From: Imbricaverruca yamaguchii
Lineage: Eukaryota > Arthropoda > Thecostraca > Neoverrucidae
Assembly: GCA_034440575.1 (NCBI GenBank)
Contig: JAOTOL010001598.1
Location: 2,282,001 to 2,346,000 of the forward strand
DNA: 64,000 nt
Reading direction: 5' to 3'
Positions 44,651 to 57,089 of the stretch are shown in pieces. The notes under the pieces are model-generated. The model saw only the letters and a program-made list of their open reading frames with translations. It was not told the DNA's origin and searched no databases. The position numbers and the translations under genes were made by a program. Position 1 is the stretch's first letter. Every line of letters begins with the position of its first letter.

Positions 44651-45204
44651 CACGGCAGACCACGACACCTGCCGACTCCGGCTCCTCACTCAGCTCCAAC
44701 AGCCGACCTCGCACCCCGATCCTGCCGTCAACCTGGGACCTCGTGACCTCATCCTCCAACAGCGCCCTCACGCTGTGGCGCCACCCGCCAGTCGGCTCCA
44801 GACCCCTTGTTGCCACTCATACAGTTGATTCCAGACCCCTTGACATCATCCTGCAGCAGAGTCCCTGGACCAGTTCCTGCAGCCGAGGTTGATAGTTGCA
44901 GCATTGGCAAGGTGCAGTTGTAGGAGCGCAGCTATCACCGCCGATAATGACGAGCGTGGCGGGGAGTCGACGTACGCGGCCAGCGACCGCCCGCCGCTGC
45001 AGTCCGACCGATCGGGCCGACGGAGCCTCTTCCACGCAGGCGATCCTTCCGGCCTTCCCAGCTGGCATTGTATGCCTGTCGTGGCCAGAATTGCGAAATG
45101 TTCGCAACAAAGCGTCACCATGATGCCGACTTTGGGTGACACATATCCATCTATGACTTCGCCACAACAACAAGTTTGACCGCAACGAAATCCCAGCCTA
45201 CCCG

Positions 45205-45295
45205 TCAGATGGTGGTGTCAGCTGGGTGTTGGATGGGTGTGTCAGGTGGGTGTCAGATGGGTGTCGGTGAGTGTCAGATGGATGTCGAAGACCAC
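45205..45295. repeat. Short GGGTGTCAGATGG repeats
   Basis: Irregular 12-14-bp units of GTGTCAGATGGGTGTC. Confidence 0.75.
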
Positions 45296-46214
45296 CGCTG
45301 TCCCGCTTCGGCCCCAGAACGGCGGACATCGACTGGGGAATGAGCGGAACCCGTTTATATGTGCGTTAATTAGGGTACAAACCCGTTTTTGAGTGCGCAC
45401 GCTCGGCACGCAATTCGTCGACGCGCTGACGCAACGTCGTGTCACTTGTGCACCGCCAGCAGTCTACCACCTGACGTCTTGCCAATCATCATCCATCAAT
45501 GACGCCCGACGGAGCTTATTTTGCATACCAGTCAATTGCTTACAGAATTATCATCCTATCCCTCCCCCACCGCGTATTGCTCATCGCTTCAGCTAGTGAA
45601 TTTGCTCTTGCAAGACAAACGAGCTGCAGGAGTACTGGGAATCTAAACCGAAAAACGACGAAACATGCAGTTGGGACTCCGTTGTGCTCAGCAAACTTAA
45701 TGTGATGAAAGGGTTTTTCTTTAACGCTTTTGCATTTAAGCTATGAAAATGTTTCTGTCATCATGATACATTTGAATTGCTCTCAAAGCATCCACAAACT
45801 GCGAAATCCGAGCATGCAACTTGCTTTACGGAAAGATTCTGCTATACCGTGGAACAGGACACTGAAGGCAGCCGAATTGACAGTGTGGAACATGGCTCAC
45901 AGAACCCTGCCGACACTGCAGCTAGGTCCCGGGTAAACGAAGCCTTCCAGCGCTCTGCTCTCGGTCACGTCCTGAGCACAGCTCAGACCTCGACTTGGGA
46001 TATTTCCTCAACATCGCTCTGTAATATGTATTCCTTTGATCACTCATGGGTTCAAATATACGCTATAAATAATGTGAGTCGATATGATGTTGGCAAATAC
46101 ATCTCAGGATATTGATACTAAGTAGGCAATAAAGAAATGAGGACAACTAATGTAAGGTTGCCATTGAGCTTCGGGTATGGCTTCGAACGAATGGAAGCCG
46201 TAACAGCAGCAGTG

Positions 46215-46285
46215 CATATAATTCAAACATATATATATAATTAAGAGGGTATAATTATATATAAGAATATATATATAATTAAGCT
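46215..46285. repeat. AT-rich low-complexity tract
   Basis: TATATATATAATTAAG occurs twice around TATAATTATATATAAG. It is probably a microsatellite. Confidence 0.8.
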
Positions 46286-46925
46286 TCTACATGATTTCCA
46301 TGGTGACATATAAAATATTAACGTCGTGCGAGCATGATAAAATATCATTAGAGCGTCGCTCGATTTTTTCTTTCAATTTCTGACTTGGTCAATATATGTA
46401 TCGCTCTTATCTCGTTTTCGAAGTCATGGATACCAATTTCTATCCAGTTCAGGGGTTGGTTACCTCCCATCTTGGGAAGCATCCTCCAACGAAATGCATG
46501 CTTACCTCTGCTCAACTTCAAATTGAAAACTTCAGCTGACGTTTTTGTCTGATATTTTCTTTGTTTAAATATACGCATGCATATCTTTGTTAGCTAATGA
46601 AAATGGCCAAGAGAACAGTACAAGACAATTAAGAGTTCCATAAATTCTTCGTGAAAATGACAACATAAAATGTTAACATAAATGTAACTTTTGCAACATA
46701 ACCAAAAAAAATCAGTTTTTGTCTCTCAAGTTCAACATTCAACACCCTCAAGTTCAAATTATGCTCCATTTTGCCCACCACCCCAGAACATTTCACGGGA
46801 GCACTGGCCTGCTCAGTAAGTGCATCACCACCACAGCGACTCTTGCACGTTGCTTGTGCTCGGGCGCACATTATTCATAAGCGCCCAACAGCGCGGAGCT
46901 GCCAACAGCGATCCCACAGACTGCC

Positions 46926-47020
46926 GATGGTCTCGCGGACTTCCGATTGTCTCGCGGACTTCCGATGGTCTCGCGGACTTCCGATAGTCTCGCGGACTTC
47001 CGATGGACTCGCAGACTTCC
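46926..47020. repeat. 19-bp minisatellite, 5 copies
   Basis: The unit GATGGTCTCGCGGACTTCC occurs five times with single-base changes. Confidence 0.92.
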
Positions 47021-47399
47021 GACCGAAGGCTCCCGTTCTGGGCCTGGCTGGCTCTCGGCAGCCGCGAAAGGCCACATGCCGCGTGCATTAGTCAGGACGC
47101 GGCGTCTGTCTAAAATAGGCCACACCGCGTGGCGTGTCTGGCTGGCCGCGGCGCGCCGGCCACAGGCGGAACTGGGCCCGCCGCCGGACGCCCTCCTGCA
47201 GGTGATCGGCGCCAGGCATTTCGCGCCGGGTAATCCGCGCCGACTGCACTTCCCAACACCCGCAACGTGTTACATCGCGCGCCGGGAAATCGGCCGACAT
47301 CGGCAACGATCTGGGAGAAGTGAAGAGTTTGCGACGTGCTGAACTGGTGGAAACTGCTCGTAATATTGGCAGGCATTGCAAGTCACGTAGGCAGTGCGA

Positions 47400-49800
47400 T
47401 TTTCCCGAAAGAAAGCTATTCAAGATCACTCTGTAGGTAAATGATCCGTTTGCAAAGAGGGTTAAGTAACGCCCATTGCAAAGCTGATGCTATTTACACA
47501 TGTGCATTCGTACTATTCATGCAGAAGCTAACTGTATTTGAACACATGATCAGGAACACGATAAACATGAACACCTGAATCGGTCTAACTAGGAAGAGTG
47601 AACACACAAAGCTTTTGGTGTACTGCATTCAAACAGCGCCCACAAACACATTTGAACCAGGAGGATATGCAGCTGTTCCCACAGCTTGGCGGCATATCGG
47701 CCCAGAATTAGTTGCTATGAAGCCGAAATGTGAAATTTGTTGGATTTTAAATGCTTGGAATGAGGACCTACGCGAAGCAGAAACTGCCAATTTTAACGCA
47801 CTGATTGACTGACATTTTGGACTGAAACATTATAGGAACGTATGGCTTGGAACGGCCCTTGCCTGCCACAAGGAGATGAAGAGAGTCGGTAAGTAAAGAG
47901 AGGTAAAGAGAGCAGGTCAGGTACACTGAAGCTACTTTCCTGAACCCAAATACTAAATTTTCACTGAAGACCAATTGTACCCCGATTGTCTTCTCGGTAA
48001 CAAACTACCGCGGCGGGTCGCAAACAAGGACCAACAAGCATACATGCCAAGCAACTCTCATCTGCCCGGTTACCTAAACTGGCTCTGAATGGCTTCAGTC
48101 CGGCTGGACGCAAGAATAAACCAACCGTAACTGTATTTCTCCTGCGTGTTTGTGCCTCCGATCTGGATACGCTAAGAACCCCAACGCAGAGAACTCAAAC
48201 TGCCCGAGCGCCTACCGGGAAGGGGGCAACTTCCGCGCCACTGTGCACCAGCACAACTCCAGCAGGGCACGTTCAGCTGGCGCACGCGGCGCGGCGAGTC
48301 CGCCGCAACTGCAGACCGCCAAGGCTGGCGGCGGCCGACGCACGCTCGGATGCTGCGCTGCAACACGCCGCGCTAACGAGGCGCATGCCGCCAATGCCCG
48401 AGAACGAGTTTCGCCCTTCCGCCGCGTCGCTCCGATGCGGCCGCACCGAAAACCGCGCCATTTCTGTGCGATGTGACGGGCGATATCGCGCGCGGAGGTG
48501 AAGTTTGTGTCCATGGCGATCGGAAATGTTGGCAGGGGGACCGGGGCTTGTGGCATGGATGTCGATTTGTGTACCTTTGAGGGGCATGCACATCATGCCC
48601 TCATCCGCCAATAATTTAAACTTTTAATATGGGACCTCGTGGGTGCCTCCAATTCATTTCAGCCAGATCATTTCCTCCACGCATTGGTTCCCGAATAATC
48701 TTCACAAATAAACGTCCCTGGGGAAAGGGGTACGGAGAGCACTGACCACACTGCCGACTGACAAGCTCAGTGGTCCGTCGAAAGGCTGTGGCGACGCGAC
48801 ACACGCGATCCTAATCCTCAGTCGAATCGGCCAACTGCAGTGGTGATTTGGCCACATTTCGCGCATCAAACCAGGAAACACGGCCTGACGCTGGAGGTGG
48901 GGTAACACACGATATTTAAAGTTTTTTCTTAAACCTTCAGGTTAACTTGACGTGGTTTTTGCCCGTTTTTGATGGCCGTAATGTCGCCATGCACGCGACA
49001 TCCCAGCTGACATTCGCAGTCTCGGACACGTTCTCCCCGGTGTTTCCGTATCTCAGCCACCATCCGGAGTGGTGGCATGAGCTTTGCTAATGCACACCGA
49101 TAATTTATCTTACGGTATTTCCTGTAAGCATAGCACACAAATGTCTGGCGACGTTGGATGCTTCATAGCCAAAAATGAATTGGTCTTGGAAGACGCCATG
49201 CATGAGACACACCAATTCGACATGGCTCATTCAGCGCCTAAATTCAACGTGCCAATGTTTCTCACTCTTATTTTTAAGATTAATGTTCAGTATCTTTATG
49301 TATTCATCGTGCATCTAGCCATCTTACTGTAATACTGTGCAGCATATATCCATGAAAACCCTGCTCTTACTGTTTGACTTGATTTCAAATGTGAGCATTG
49401 TGTGCTGGATTTTATTTTATTAGTACATGTGCATGCGCTAACGCGTACCTATGTAGTTGACCGAACGAGTGATAGCTAGTCTTCCAGAAGAGTTCTGGAT
49501 ATGTGTTTATGACTAAGACTATGGATAGGGCGTTCTACACCACTTCAGGCAGGAAAGTCGGTGTGTGCCAGCTATTTCACTTCATTGTTTGTCTTCTTTC
49601 TTCCGCCTACTTCCTCCTGCTATGCACTATATTAAGGTCAAGAAGTCCTTGCCTTCACTTGAATGGCATTACCAGTTAACGTGGCAAAATCGTTCGTTCA
49701 ATGGCAGCTAAGAACGACGTAGCAGCTGCACTTGAGCGAGGGCGCAGGCCGCATCTGAAGTAGTTCTCTTGCAGTTAATGCCACAGGATTAATGTCGAAA
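47400..49800. other. Gene-free region with one CpG-rich patch
   Basis: 48180-48480 is CpG-rich. The rest is AT-richer unique DNA. No gene, RNA or known element was recognised. Confidence 0.45.
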
Positions 49801-50039
49801 TCGGTCACCTAAGAAGGGGCGCAGCGCCTCAGTGTTTCTCAGACGCCGCCACCGCCTGAGATGGCAGTTGCACGGCAATCAGCCTCCCGATCGCCTCACA
49901 GGCGCGCTTCAACAGGCCATGCGGCACCGAAAACGGCAGGCCTTGAGGAGCTCGGCGGGGATTTGCGCGGCGACCTTTGAGCGCGTGCATCACGCTAGCG
50001 ACAGGTCGCGTGCCGCCTAACTCCGCGGGGACCGGATCC

Positions 50040-50700
50040 GTGGCCGCGCCGGTCACCAGCCGGCCGTGCCGGACCGGCGGCGTCCGGTCACCAGCCGGCC
50101 GGTCACCAGCCGGCCGGGCGGGAGCGGCGGCGTCCGGTCACCAGCCGGCCGTGCCGGACCGGCGGCTCTGGTCCAGCCGGCCGTGCCGGACCGGCGGCGT
50201 CCGGTCACCAGCCGGCCGTGCCGGAGCGGCGGCGTCAGGTCACCAGCCGGCCGTGCCGGACCGGCGGCGTCAGGTTATCAGCCGGCCGTGCCGGACCGGC
50301 GGCGTCCGGTCACCAGCCGGCCGTGCCGGAGCGGCGGCGTCAGGTCACCAGCCGGCCGTGCCGGACCGGCGGCGTCCGGTCACCAGCCGGCCGTGCCGGA
50401 GCGGCGGCGTCAGGTCACTAGCTGGCCGGGCGGAGCGGCGGCGTCCGGTCACCAGCCGGCCGTGCCGGACCGGCGGCGTCAGGTCATCAGCCGGCCGTGC
50501 CGGAGTGGCGGCGTCAGGTCACCAGCCGCAGCCGTGGCCGGAGCCGCGACAGTGGCCACTAGCCGTGCGGACCGGTGCCGGACCGGTGGCGTCAGGTCGA
50601 CTTTGGCCGGTGGCCGCGACAGTGGCCGGTAGCCACGACAGTGGCCGCGACAGTGGCCGGCAGCCGCAACAGTGGCCGGTGGCCGCGACAGTGGACAGCG
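50040..50700. repeat. 35-bp GC-rich minisatellite, about 13 copies, then an 18-19-bp array
   Basis: The unit TCACCAGCCGGCCGTGCCGG followed by ACCGGCGGCGTCCGG occupies 50050-50530. GACAGTGGCCGGTAGCCGC units follow to 50695. Frames with GHQPAVPDRRR-type repeats are artefacts. Confidence 0.9.
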
Positions 50701-50799
50701 GAGCGCGACGAGCGAGAGAGCGAGAGGCGAATCGCCGATGAAGCGAGATCGCAGGGCAACAGCAGCGGCAGCAGAAGCGCCGACAGCAACTGGCTGATT

Positions 50800-51950
50800 C
50801 AGCAGTACCTACATACTTATTTGGAAATCCTATTTGGCACTTTCTGCTGTCGAACACTTTGATTCATGACAATGGCAGTGAAGACTTGAGATTAGTTAGG
50901 CAGGACCAAATTACTAATAAAATAATTAAGACAGAGTGAGTAAGGGAGCGAAGCGACAGAATGAACGCAATGTTACTCACGAGACAAATTCAGACCGATC
51001 TTGTATGTTTTCCCATGGTCCAAGTATTTCTCTTGATTAATTGCATTGATTACGTATTTAAGGTGCATGTGAAAATAATTGCCGCGGAATACGACATTGA
51101 TTACGCCACAGAATGTACTGAACTTTTCAGTTTCTGAGATGTAAGTCAATGTATTCAAAATCTTGAGGCATACCGATTTGGATTTGATTTTACAGATCTA
51201 ACTTTGCACACTGATGCCACCAACCAATGCACCAATGTACCAGCAACCGCCTCGACAACCACCGTTTGGTTGTCGAGACGGGATTCGACGACAGTGGAGT
51301 AGAATACGGACGTAAAATCTCTACATTCCTGACTTACTTCGAAGGTGGTGAAACAGAATAACGTTCAGATAAGCTATGCAGATCCGTTCCTTTTCACTGG
51401 GAGTATTTTTCTTGAACAGACTTCAGGCCAAGGGCCAGCTTAGCGGGGTGTCGACAGACCGGGAGACCGGGTCCACAGCGATCAACACTCTAAGAGCTTT
51501 GATCGGAATCAGCGAATCCCAAATCATACTCTGAGCGGAGGCGGAGCCCTGCAATACCACAACTCGTGCGCACAGAATTGTGCCAGAAAATCCAACCAAA
51601 TGGAATGCATCCGGCTGATCGGTTCGGATTCCGAGCCGGTCTGAAGGAACCGCAAGTCGAGCCGACGGAATTAAAACCCACTTTGCTTCTCTGGAGTGAT
51701 CTCAGAATACCATTCACCATGGGCGCTCATTTCTAAAAAAATATTTTGGAGGCAATGGACGGGCTATAATGTGTGGGGAGGGGTACACTCCATAGAGCCC
51801 CATGTTCAATGCTGAAATTATCGGGGGGGGGCAAAGCCGACATTGAGTGGATTATTTCCCCTCAAAAGTATACCCACCAACATCCATGTCACCTTCTACC
51901 CGGCAGAAGACGACACTCATGATGGTGAATGAGTAAGCAAACCTGCTGTG
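50800..51950. other. Gene-free region
   Basis: Unique AT-rich DNA. No supported feature. Confidence 0.5.
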
Positions 51951-51954
51951 ACAC

Positions 51955-52155
51955 ACAAACACACACACACACACACACATACACCTAAACTGGATGGCGG
52001 TGAAGGTAAGGAGAGAAGGATCCAGTGGCCACCCTAACCCCAGCGGCCAGTGCCAACCGGTTCCAGATGCTTGGCCCTCTCGCGTGCGTCCCGAAACAGC
52101 TCCGGCGACGCGTCCCCCTCTGCCGCGCGGGTGGCGCCAACGCGTCGTCCGACCC

Positions 52156-52192
<37 letters not shown>

Positions 52193-52390
52193 GCCGCCGG
52201 CGGCCGGGGCGCGCGGCTGTGCACGCGCCGCAGACGCGCCGACGCGGCGGACGTGCGTCAGCTCGACTGACGTGCCGACGTCAGCTCGACTGACGTGCAC
52301 GCAGCCGCCGGAGCCCGGCTTAGCGGCGGCGGCCGGCGCTGATGGACGGCTGGGCGCGCGCCGCCACCGGTGGGGCCCAATTTGCGTCGG
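51955..52390. other. Short CA tract, then a CpG-rich block
   Basis: CA repeats at 51955-51982 and a GGAGCC hexamer run at 52157-52190. TCAGCTCGACTGACGTGC is duplicated at 52258-52300. No exon is recognised. Confidence 0.6.
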
Positions 52391-52479
52391 CTAAGCGAGC
52401 GCTGCACTGCTAGCCACGCGGATTTCTTTTCTGGTCGCTCCGCCATGCGCGGCTCTGCGTGCGCGTTGGCCGCCGTGGC

Positions 52480-52770
52480 GAGACGAGCAGCGGCGCGACG
52501 AGACGAGCAGCAGCGCGGCGAGACGAGCAGTGGCGCGGCGAGACGAACAGCGGCGCGGCGAGACGGGCAGCGGCGCGGCGAGACGAGCAGCAGCGCGGCG
52601 AGACGAGCAGTGGCGCGGCGAGACGAACAGCGGCGCGGCGAGACGGACAGCGGCGCGGCGAGACGAGCAGCGGCGTGGCGAGACGAGCAGCGGCGCGGGG
52701 AGACGAGCAGCGCCGCGACGAGACGAGCAGCAGCGCGGCGAGACGAGCAGCGGCGCAGCGAGGCGGCCGG
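52480..52770. repeat. 20-bp minisatellite, about 14 copies
   Basis: The unit AGACGAGCAGCGGCGCGGCG repeats with point changes. Arg/Ala/Gly-rich frames are artefacts. Confidence 0.92.
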
Positions 52771-53904
52771 CGCCGGTCGGACCACAATCGCCAACTGGAA
52801 ATTGCTGCCGCGTGCAGATTGCTGATAAGATCGCAAATTTCATAACGGTTCGAGTGCTTAGCGTCCCCTGACGCACAGGGAGTTGACAGCTTGCACGAGC
52901 CCGACGAGCGAGCCGGTCAAATCTCAAGCAAGGTTACATGCTAAGCGCGTACCCGAGCGCTTCTCTTCAGATTCGAATTGCACTAGGCGAACTGGAGGAT
53001 TTCCAACCATACTTTACAAGCAACATAAAATAAATAACTCGAACGACGTCGGTTTCCAGAGGAGATTCTCCTGCGTACCGACTCAAGCCGACTTATCCTC
53101 ACTTTGCGGAAACTTCGCTCTTTGACGGCGCTGAGGAAAGTTTGGTGGGGATTTGCAGGGCTTATTGGACTGTAGCATCGATAAATTCCCGCTTGTTAGC
53201 GTATATTTTGCCTGAGAGTCCACACATCCGGCGTTCCGGAGACAGACGGGCCTTGGCTGGTTCACCTCCATGCCCGGCCGGAACGCGGAGAAGCGACTCG
53301 TGCACAAAGTGAGAGCCGAACAAAGTGAGAAAACAAGGAGTCGGCGCCTAGCCAAACGAACGCCGAAAACCACAGGGTGCACTTAGACACCTTTGGCTCA
53401 GACACATTTAGCAGATTTGAGCAGCCACATGCCAAGGTGTCCCCTTCTATGCGGCTTGCATTCATGTTGTTTCGTGGGGTGATGCCAGGAGCCTTAGTTA
53501 CGCTTTGATGGTTTGGCGAAGTCACTTGATGCGAACTGAATTTCAAATGCTTTACGAGCATTTTTGTTCAGGGAGGTTTGCATGTTTGAAGAATAAAATA
53601 AATTGTCCAGAAGCGGACTGTGTGATACGCCATTCACGCCCCACACTTCCCGGATAATGAAGTCGGTAAGCGCCAATGGAGTTTTGCGTGCACTGCGGGA
53701 GAGTCTATCCACAAAGACTGCACATTTTGAACAGGAAACGAACATTAATGTTGTGGTGTTTTCGGCGGTCCATCAGACTCCGAGCGTCTCCAACCCACGA
53801 AATCCGTATTACCATGCATGTCATGAACTATTCAACTCCCAGTGTTCCTTGAGTATTCAATATGGCGACATAACCGCCGAGTTATGCGTGAATTTAGAGC
53901 ATTA

Positions 53905-54640
53905 ACATCCCAGAAATTCAAATTCCTCAAAACCTCAGACGTTTCAAAACCACGACAACTTAAAACCCAGACGCGTCAAACCCCGACATCCTAAACGCCG
54001 GAATTCCTCAAATTTCCACAGCTTCAAAGTACCGCATGTCCCGAAGCCCGTAAATTAGCTGATAGGGACCAGACTGCGATAACGATAAGGCAAAAAAACT
54101 GGATCATTTTGCAGTGCCGAAACGGCTTGACACTCCCAAATATTACCATGCAAATGAAGCTATATCCTACATGTTATGTACCAACTGCGCATCTCAGACA
54201 TGGCTATTCGTACACGCATCGTTCGTAGTAGCCCTGTGTTTTTTTAGTGACTCCAGTAGTGCGGAGATGAAGTAGTCATCCTCAACCACTCACATTCTTT
54301 GGATGGCTAACTTTTGGAAGTTTTGTGGTTGCGATTGATATTGAAGCCAGGGCCAGACGTTTGTGCCAGGCAGTCACTGGTACCCCCGCCCCCCCCCCTT
54401 TGCACGATACCGCCAAGACTCGGCTCGAACTGTGATACGTCCCAAGGCCGTCTGCCTTGATACCTGCATTTTCGGCTGATCAAGGGTTTTGAAACATTTG
54501 GGACCTTGAAGCTTTGCATATTGATGTATTGAGAATTAAAAGAAATCGGAGGTTTGAAACATCGATAGTTTTGAAGCATGAAGACTTCGAAATTTGGAAC
54601 TTGAAACGCAGGAATTTTGAGACTCTACAGTTTTGAATTC
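53905..54640. repeat. Candidate foldback element with opposed short-period repeats
   Basis: 53905-54040 holds degenerate units like TTCAAAACCACGACAACTTA. 54490-54640 holds units that are their reverse complement in style (AGTTTTGAAGCATGAAGACT). About 450 bp lies between them. A homonucleotide CCCCCCCCC run is at 54392-54400. Confidence 0.5.
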
Positions 54641-54649
54641 GCCATAAAG

Positions 54650-55770
54650 ATTGTTATTACAATTTCGGGGAATTTGCTTTTGGAAATTCGTATTGACGGT
54701 GTGGTGGTTTTCAAACTTGTGTGTGTTTGTTTATATATGTCATACCGTTCATTCTCATTCATGCAAAGCTTGGGAAAATGAGGATATGAATACATCATTG
54801 TGTGAATAGCTGAAACGTTTGTGATGCTTTTTGATTCTTATTGCTTTGAATTTGGCGTTGGTCTCACAGTGTTCCTGTATACTACATGTACAAATAATAA
54901 CTTACAGATTGATAGATTCACCTAACAAGATCTCCACTAGTGTAAGGCGTCCTGCATATGATTCCCTGTACAATGATTTTGACATAAAATAATTTCTGGT
55001 CCCCTCCAAGTGACCTAGTGGCTGTAACTTGCATTTTCCTCGGATGATTCAGTTTTTCTTCCACGTGATATCGCCAGATGTTTGAAGGTCACTCAGTCGA
55101 CGCGTTTTCTGGCCCTCTCAAAACACAACATAAAACTTTACTTCGACACCCTGATATGCATTGGATTTGAAACGAGGTAGCGGAAACTGTGATCTGTGGG
55201 TCGTCTTAGCACAGAGTGCTTGCTGATCTGAAGGAGCATGGCTAAGGATGTGGATGCACGCTGGTTCCCTGTTGCAAAATTGTCGTCCTAGTTTGTATTC
55301 AAGAGGCTAAATAATTAATTAAAATCAACGATGCAAAATATTAATCTCATCCTATCATTATGGCGCTCAGCACAGCAGCAACTTTCAGATCGGCAGGTGT
55401 GTGTTTGCAAGCTCATCATCCTACATCATTCACAACTTTGACAGACCATGGCTCGAGCGACAAGCTGGAGTGAGAGGGACCAAAAGTCGCTCGATGCGAC
55501 CATGATGAACAGAACGAGGAGAATACTATAACTATAAGTTAACTCAACGTTTGATATTATCAGTTCCTAAGCAGAAATGATCGCCCCAGGAGTCGATAAC
55601 ACAGTGCAATAGCATTGCGGCCAGGTACTGCGCGTCTTGCATCATGTCCCAGAGGCAGTGGGGAGACAAAGTTAGCCGAGGGACCGCTTACAAATTGTCG
55701 CCAACTTCTCCGTGCCAATCGTTCGGAGCTACGTCCATTTGTGTGTCCCTACACCGATCGGCGAGGCACA
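54650..55770. other. Gene-free region
   Basis: Unique AT-rich sequence. No supported feature. Confidence 0.5.
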
Positions 55771-55774
55771 ACAT

Positions 55775-56300
55775 GAACAAACACCCACATCGATAAACAC
55801 TCAGTCATACCATCAACAAACACTCACAGACACACCATCAACAAACACTCACAGTAACAGCATCAATAAACACTTACAGTCACAGCATCAACAAACACTC
55901 ACAGTCGTTTGTTGGTTGGCTATTTTAGTCTTAGGGCGCATTGACCAGGTTTGGTCATTTAGCGCCCATGCACTCACAGTCACAGCATCAACAAACATCC
56001 ATAGTCACAGCATCAACAAACACCCATAGTCAGAGCATAAAAACACAGTCACAGCAAATATAACTGCCCACAGCCACAGCATAAACAAATACCAGCAGCT
56101 ACAGGCTAAACGAATACTCACGGTCACAGCATACAAGAGTATTCATACTCACGGCATGAACAAACACCCATAGCCACAACATAGACAAATAAGCAAGATC
56201 GCTGAACAAACAACCACAGTCACAGCACAAACAAACACCCACAGCCACAGCTCGAGCAAAACATTCAGACACAGCACAAACGGGCACCCACAGTCGCAGC
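55775..56300. repeat. Degenerate CACAGCATCAACAAACACTC repeats
   Basis: Units of about 24-30 bp, more regular at the 5' end, interrupted by the hairpin insertion at 55907-55970. Confidence 0.8.
55907..55970 (-). mobile_element. 64-bp hairpin insertion with 11-bp flanking repeats, copy 2
   Basis: The reverse complement reads GGGCGCTAAATGACCAAACC, then TGGTCAATGCGCCCTAAG, with a tail of AACCAACAAAC type. It is the same stem as the insertion at 43010-43065. The 11-mer CACTCACAGTC flanks it at 55896-55906 and 55971-55981, interrupting a local CA-rich tandem repeat. That repeat could by itself supply the flanking match. Confidence 0.7.
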
Positions 56301-56399
56301 AGGAACAAGAATGCAAACACAACACAGCAATAAAGCACAGTTGCAGTGCAATCAAGAACACATAATCACAGGCTTAACGAGTACATGCAGTCGCAACAG

Positions 56400-56585
56400 G
56401 AAGAACACAGCCACAGCGTACAGCGCAGACGAAGAACACAGCCACAGCACAGACGAGGAACACAGCCACAGCACAGACGAGGAACACAGCTACAGCGCAG
56501 ACGAGGAACACAGCCACAGCACAGACGAGGAACACAGCCACAGCGCAGACGAGGAACACAGCCACAGCACAGACAAGGGAGCGCA
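56400..56585. repeat. 24-bp minisatellite, about 7 copies
   Basis: The unit GACGAGGAACACAGCCACAG plus CACA. It gives a short Asp-Glu-Glu-His-Ser-His repeat frame, probably meaningless. Confidence 0.88.
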
Positions 56586-56754
56586 GTCTCACAACGAGCC
56601 AGTATACAGCAACAGTGCAAAGAAGCATGCAGCAGCATTCGAGAAATACAAGCCATGGCCACGATGCACATGACCATAGCGTAAGCAAGCCCACACTAGA
56701 CAGGACATATATGTAGGAGCAGGGGGAGGCGGGCAGGGGAACATCGTAAATGTA

Positions 56755-57083
56755 CTGTAAAAAAAATCAAATTATTTCTGGGGTGGCTTTATGAACCAGA
56801 GCTCTATTGCTAAGCAGAGCTTGCTGCGTGGACTCTGGCCCCACCACCCGATCCATTAATTCCGGTTCGACGGCAGAATTTAAACCGAAATTTTAACGTG
56901 CCGCCAATGCACCGACACGGCCGCCCGGTGGCTCGTTCCCGGCCCTATCGGGCCAGCTGTCAACTGACACTCCCAGCCGGGGGCTAAATTCGAGCGCGTG
57001 ACGCGACTCGAACCTTGTGTTGCCAGAACAGGGGAGACCAGTGCAGGCCAGCGCTCTAACCAACTGAGCTACCGGGGCGGCAC
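56755..57083 (-). mobile_element. tRNA-derived SINE, copy 2
   Basis: The head (reverse complement) reads GGTAGCTCAGTTGGTTAGAG with B box GGTTCGAGTCGCG. The body and tail match the copy at 9172-9487 along the full length, including GTTCATAAAGCCACC. It ends in an A/T-rich run at 56757-56770. It diverges moderately from copy 1. Confidence 0.9.
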
Positions 57084-57089
57084 AAATGT

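Noticed and set aside
43779..44892. 349- and 274-codon Pro/Ser/Thr-rich frames
   Set aside because: They arise from the 12-bp CCACCTCTCCCG array and CpG-rich flanks. Frames are open on both strands.
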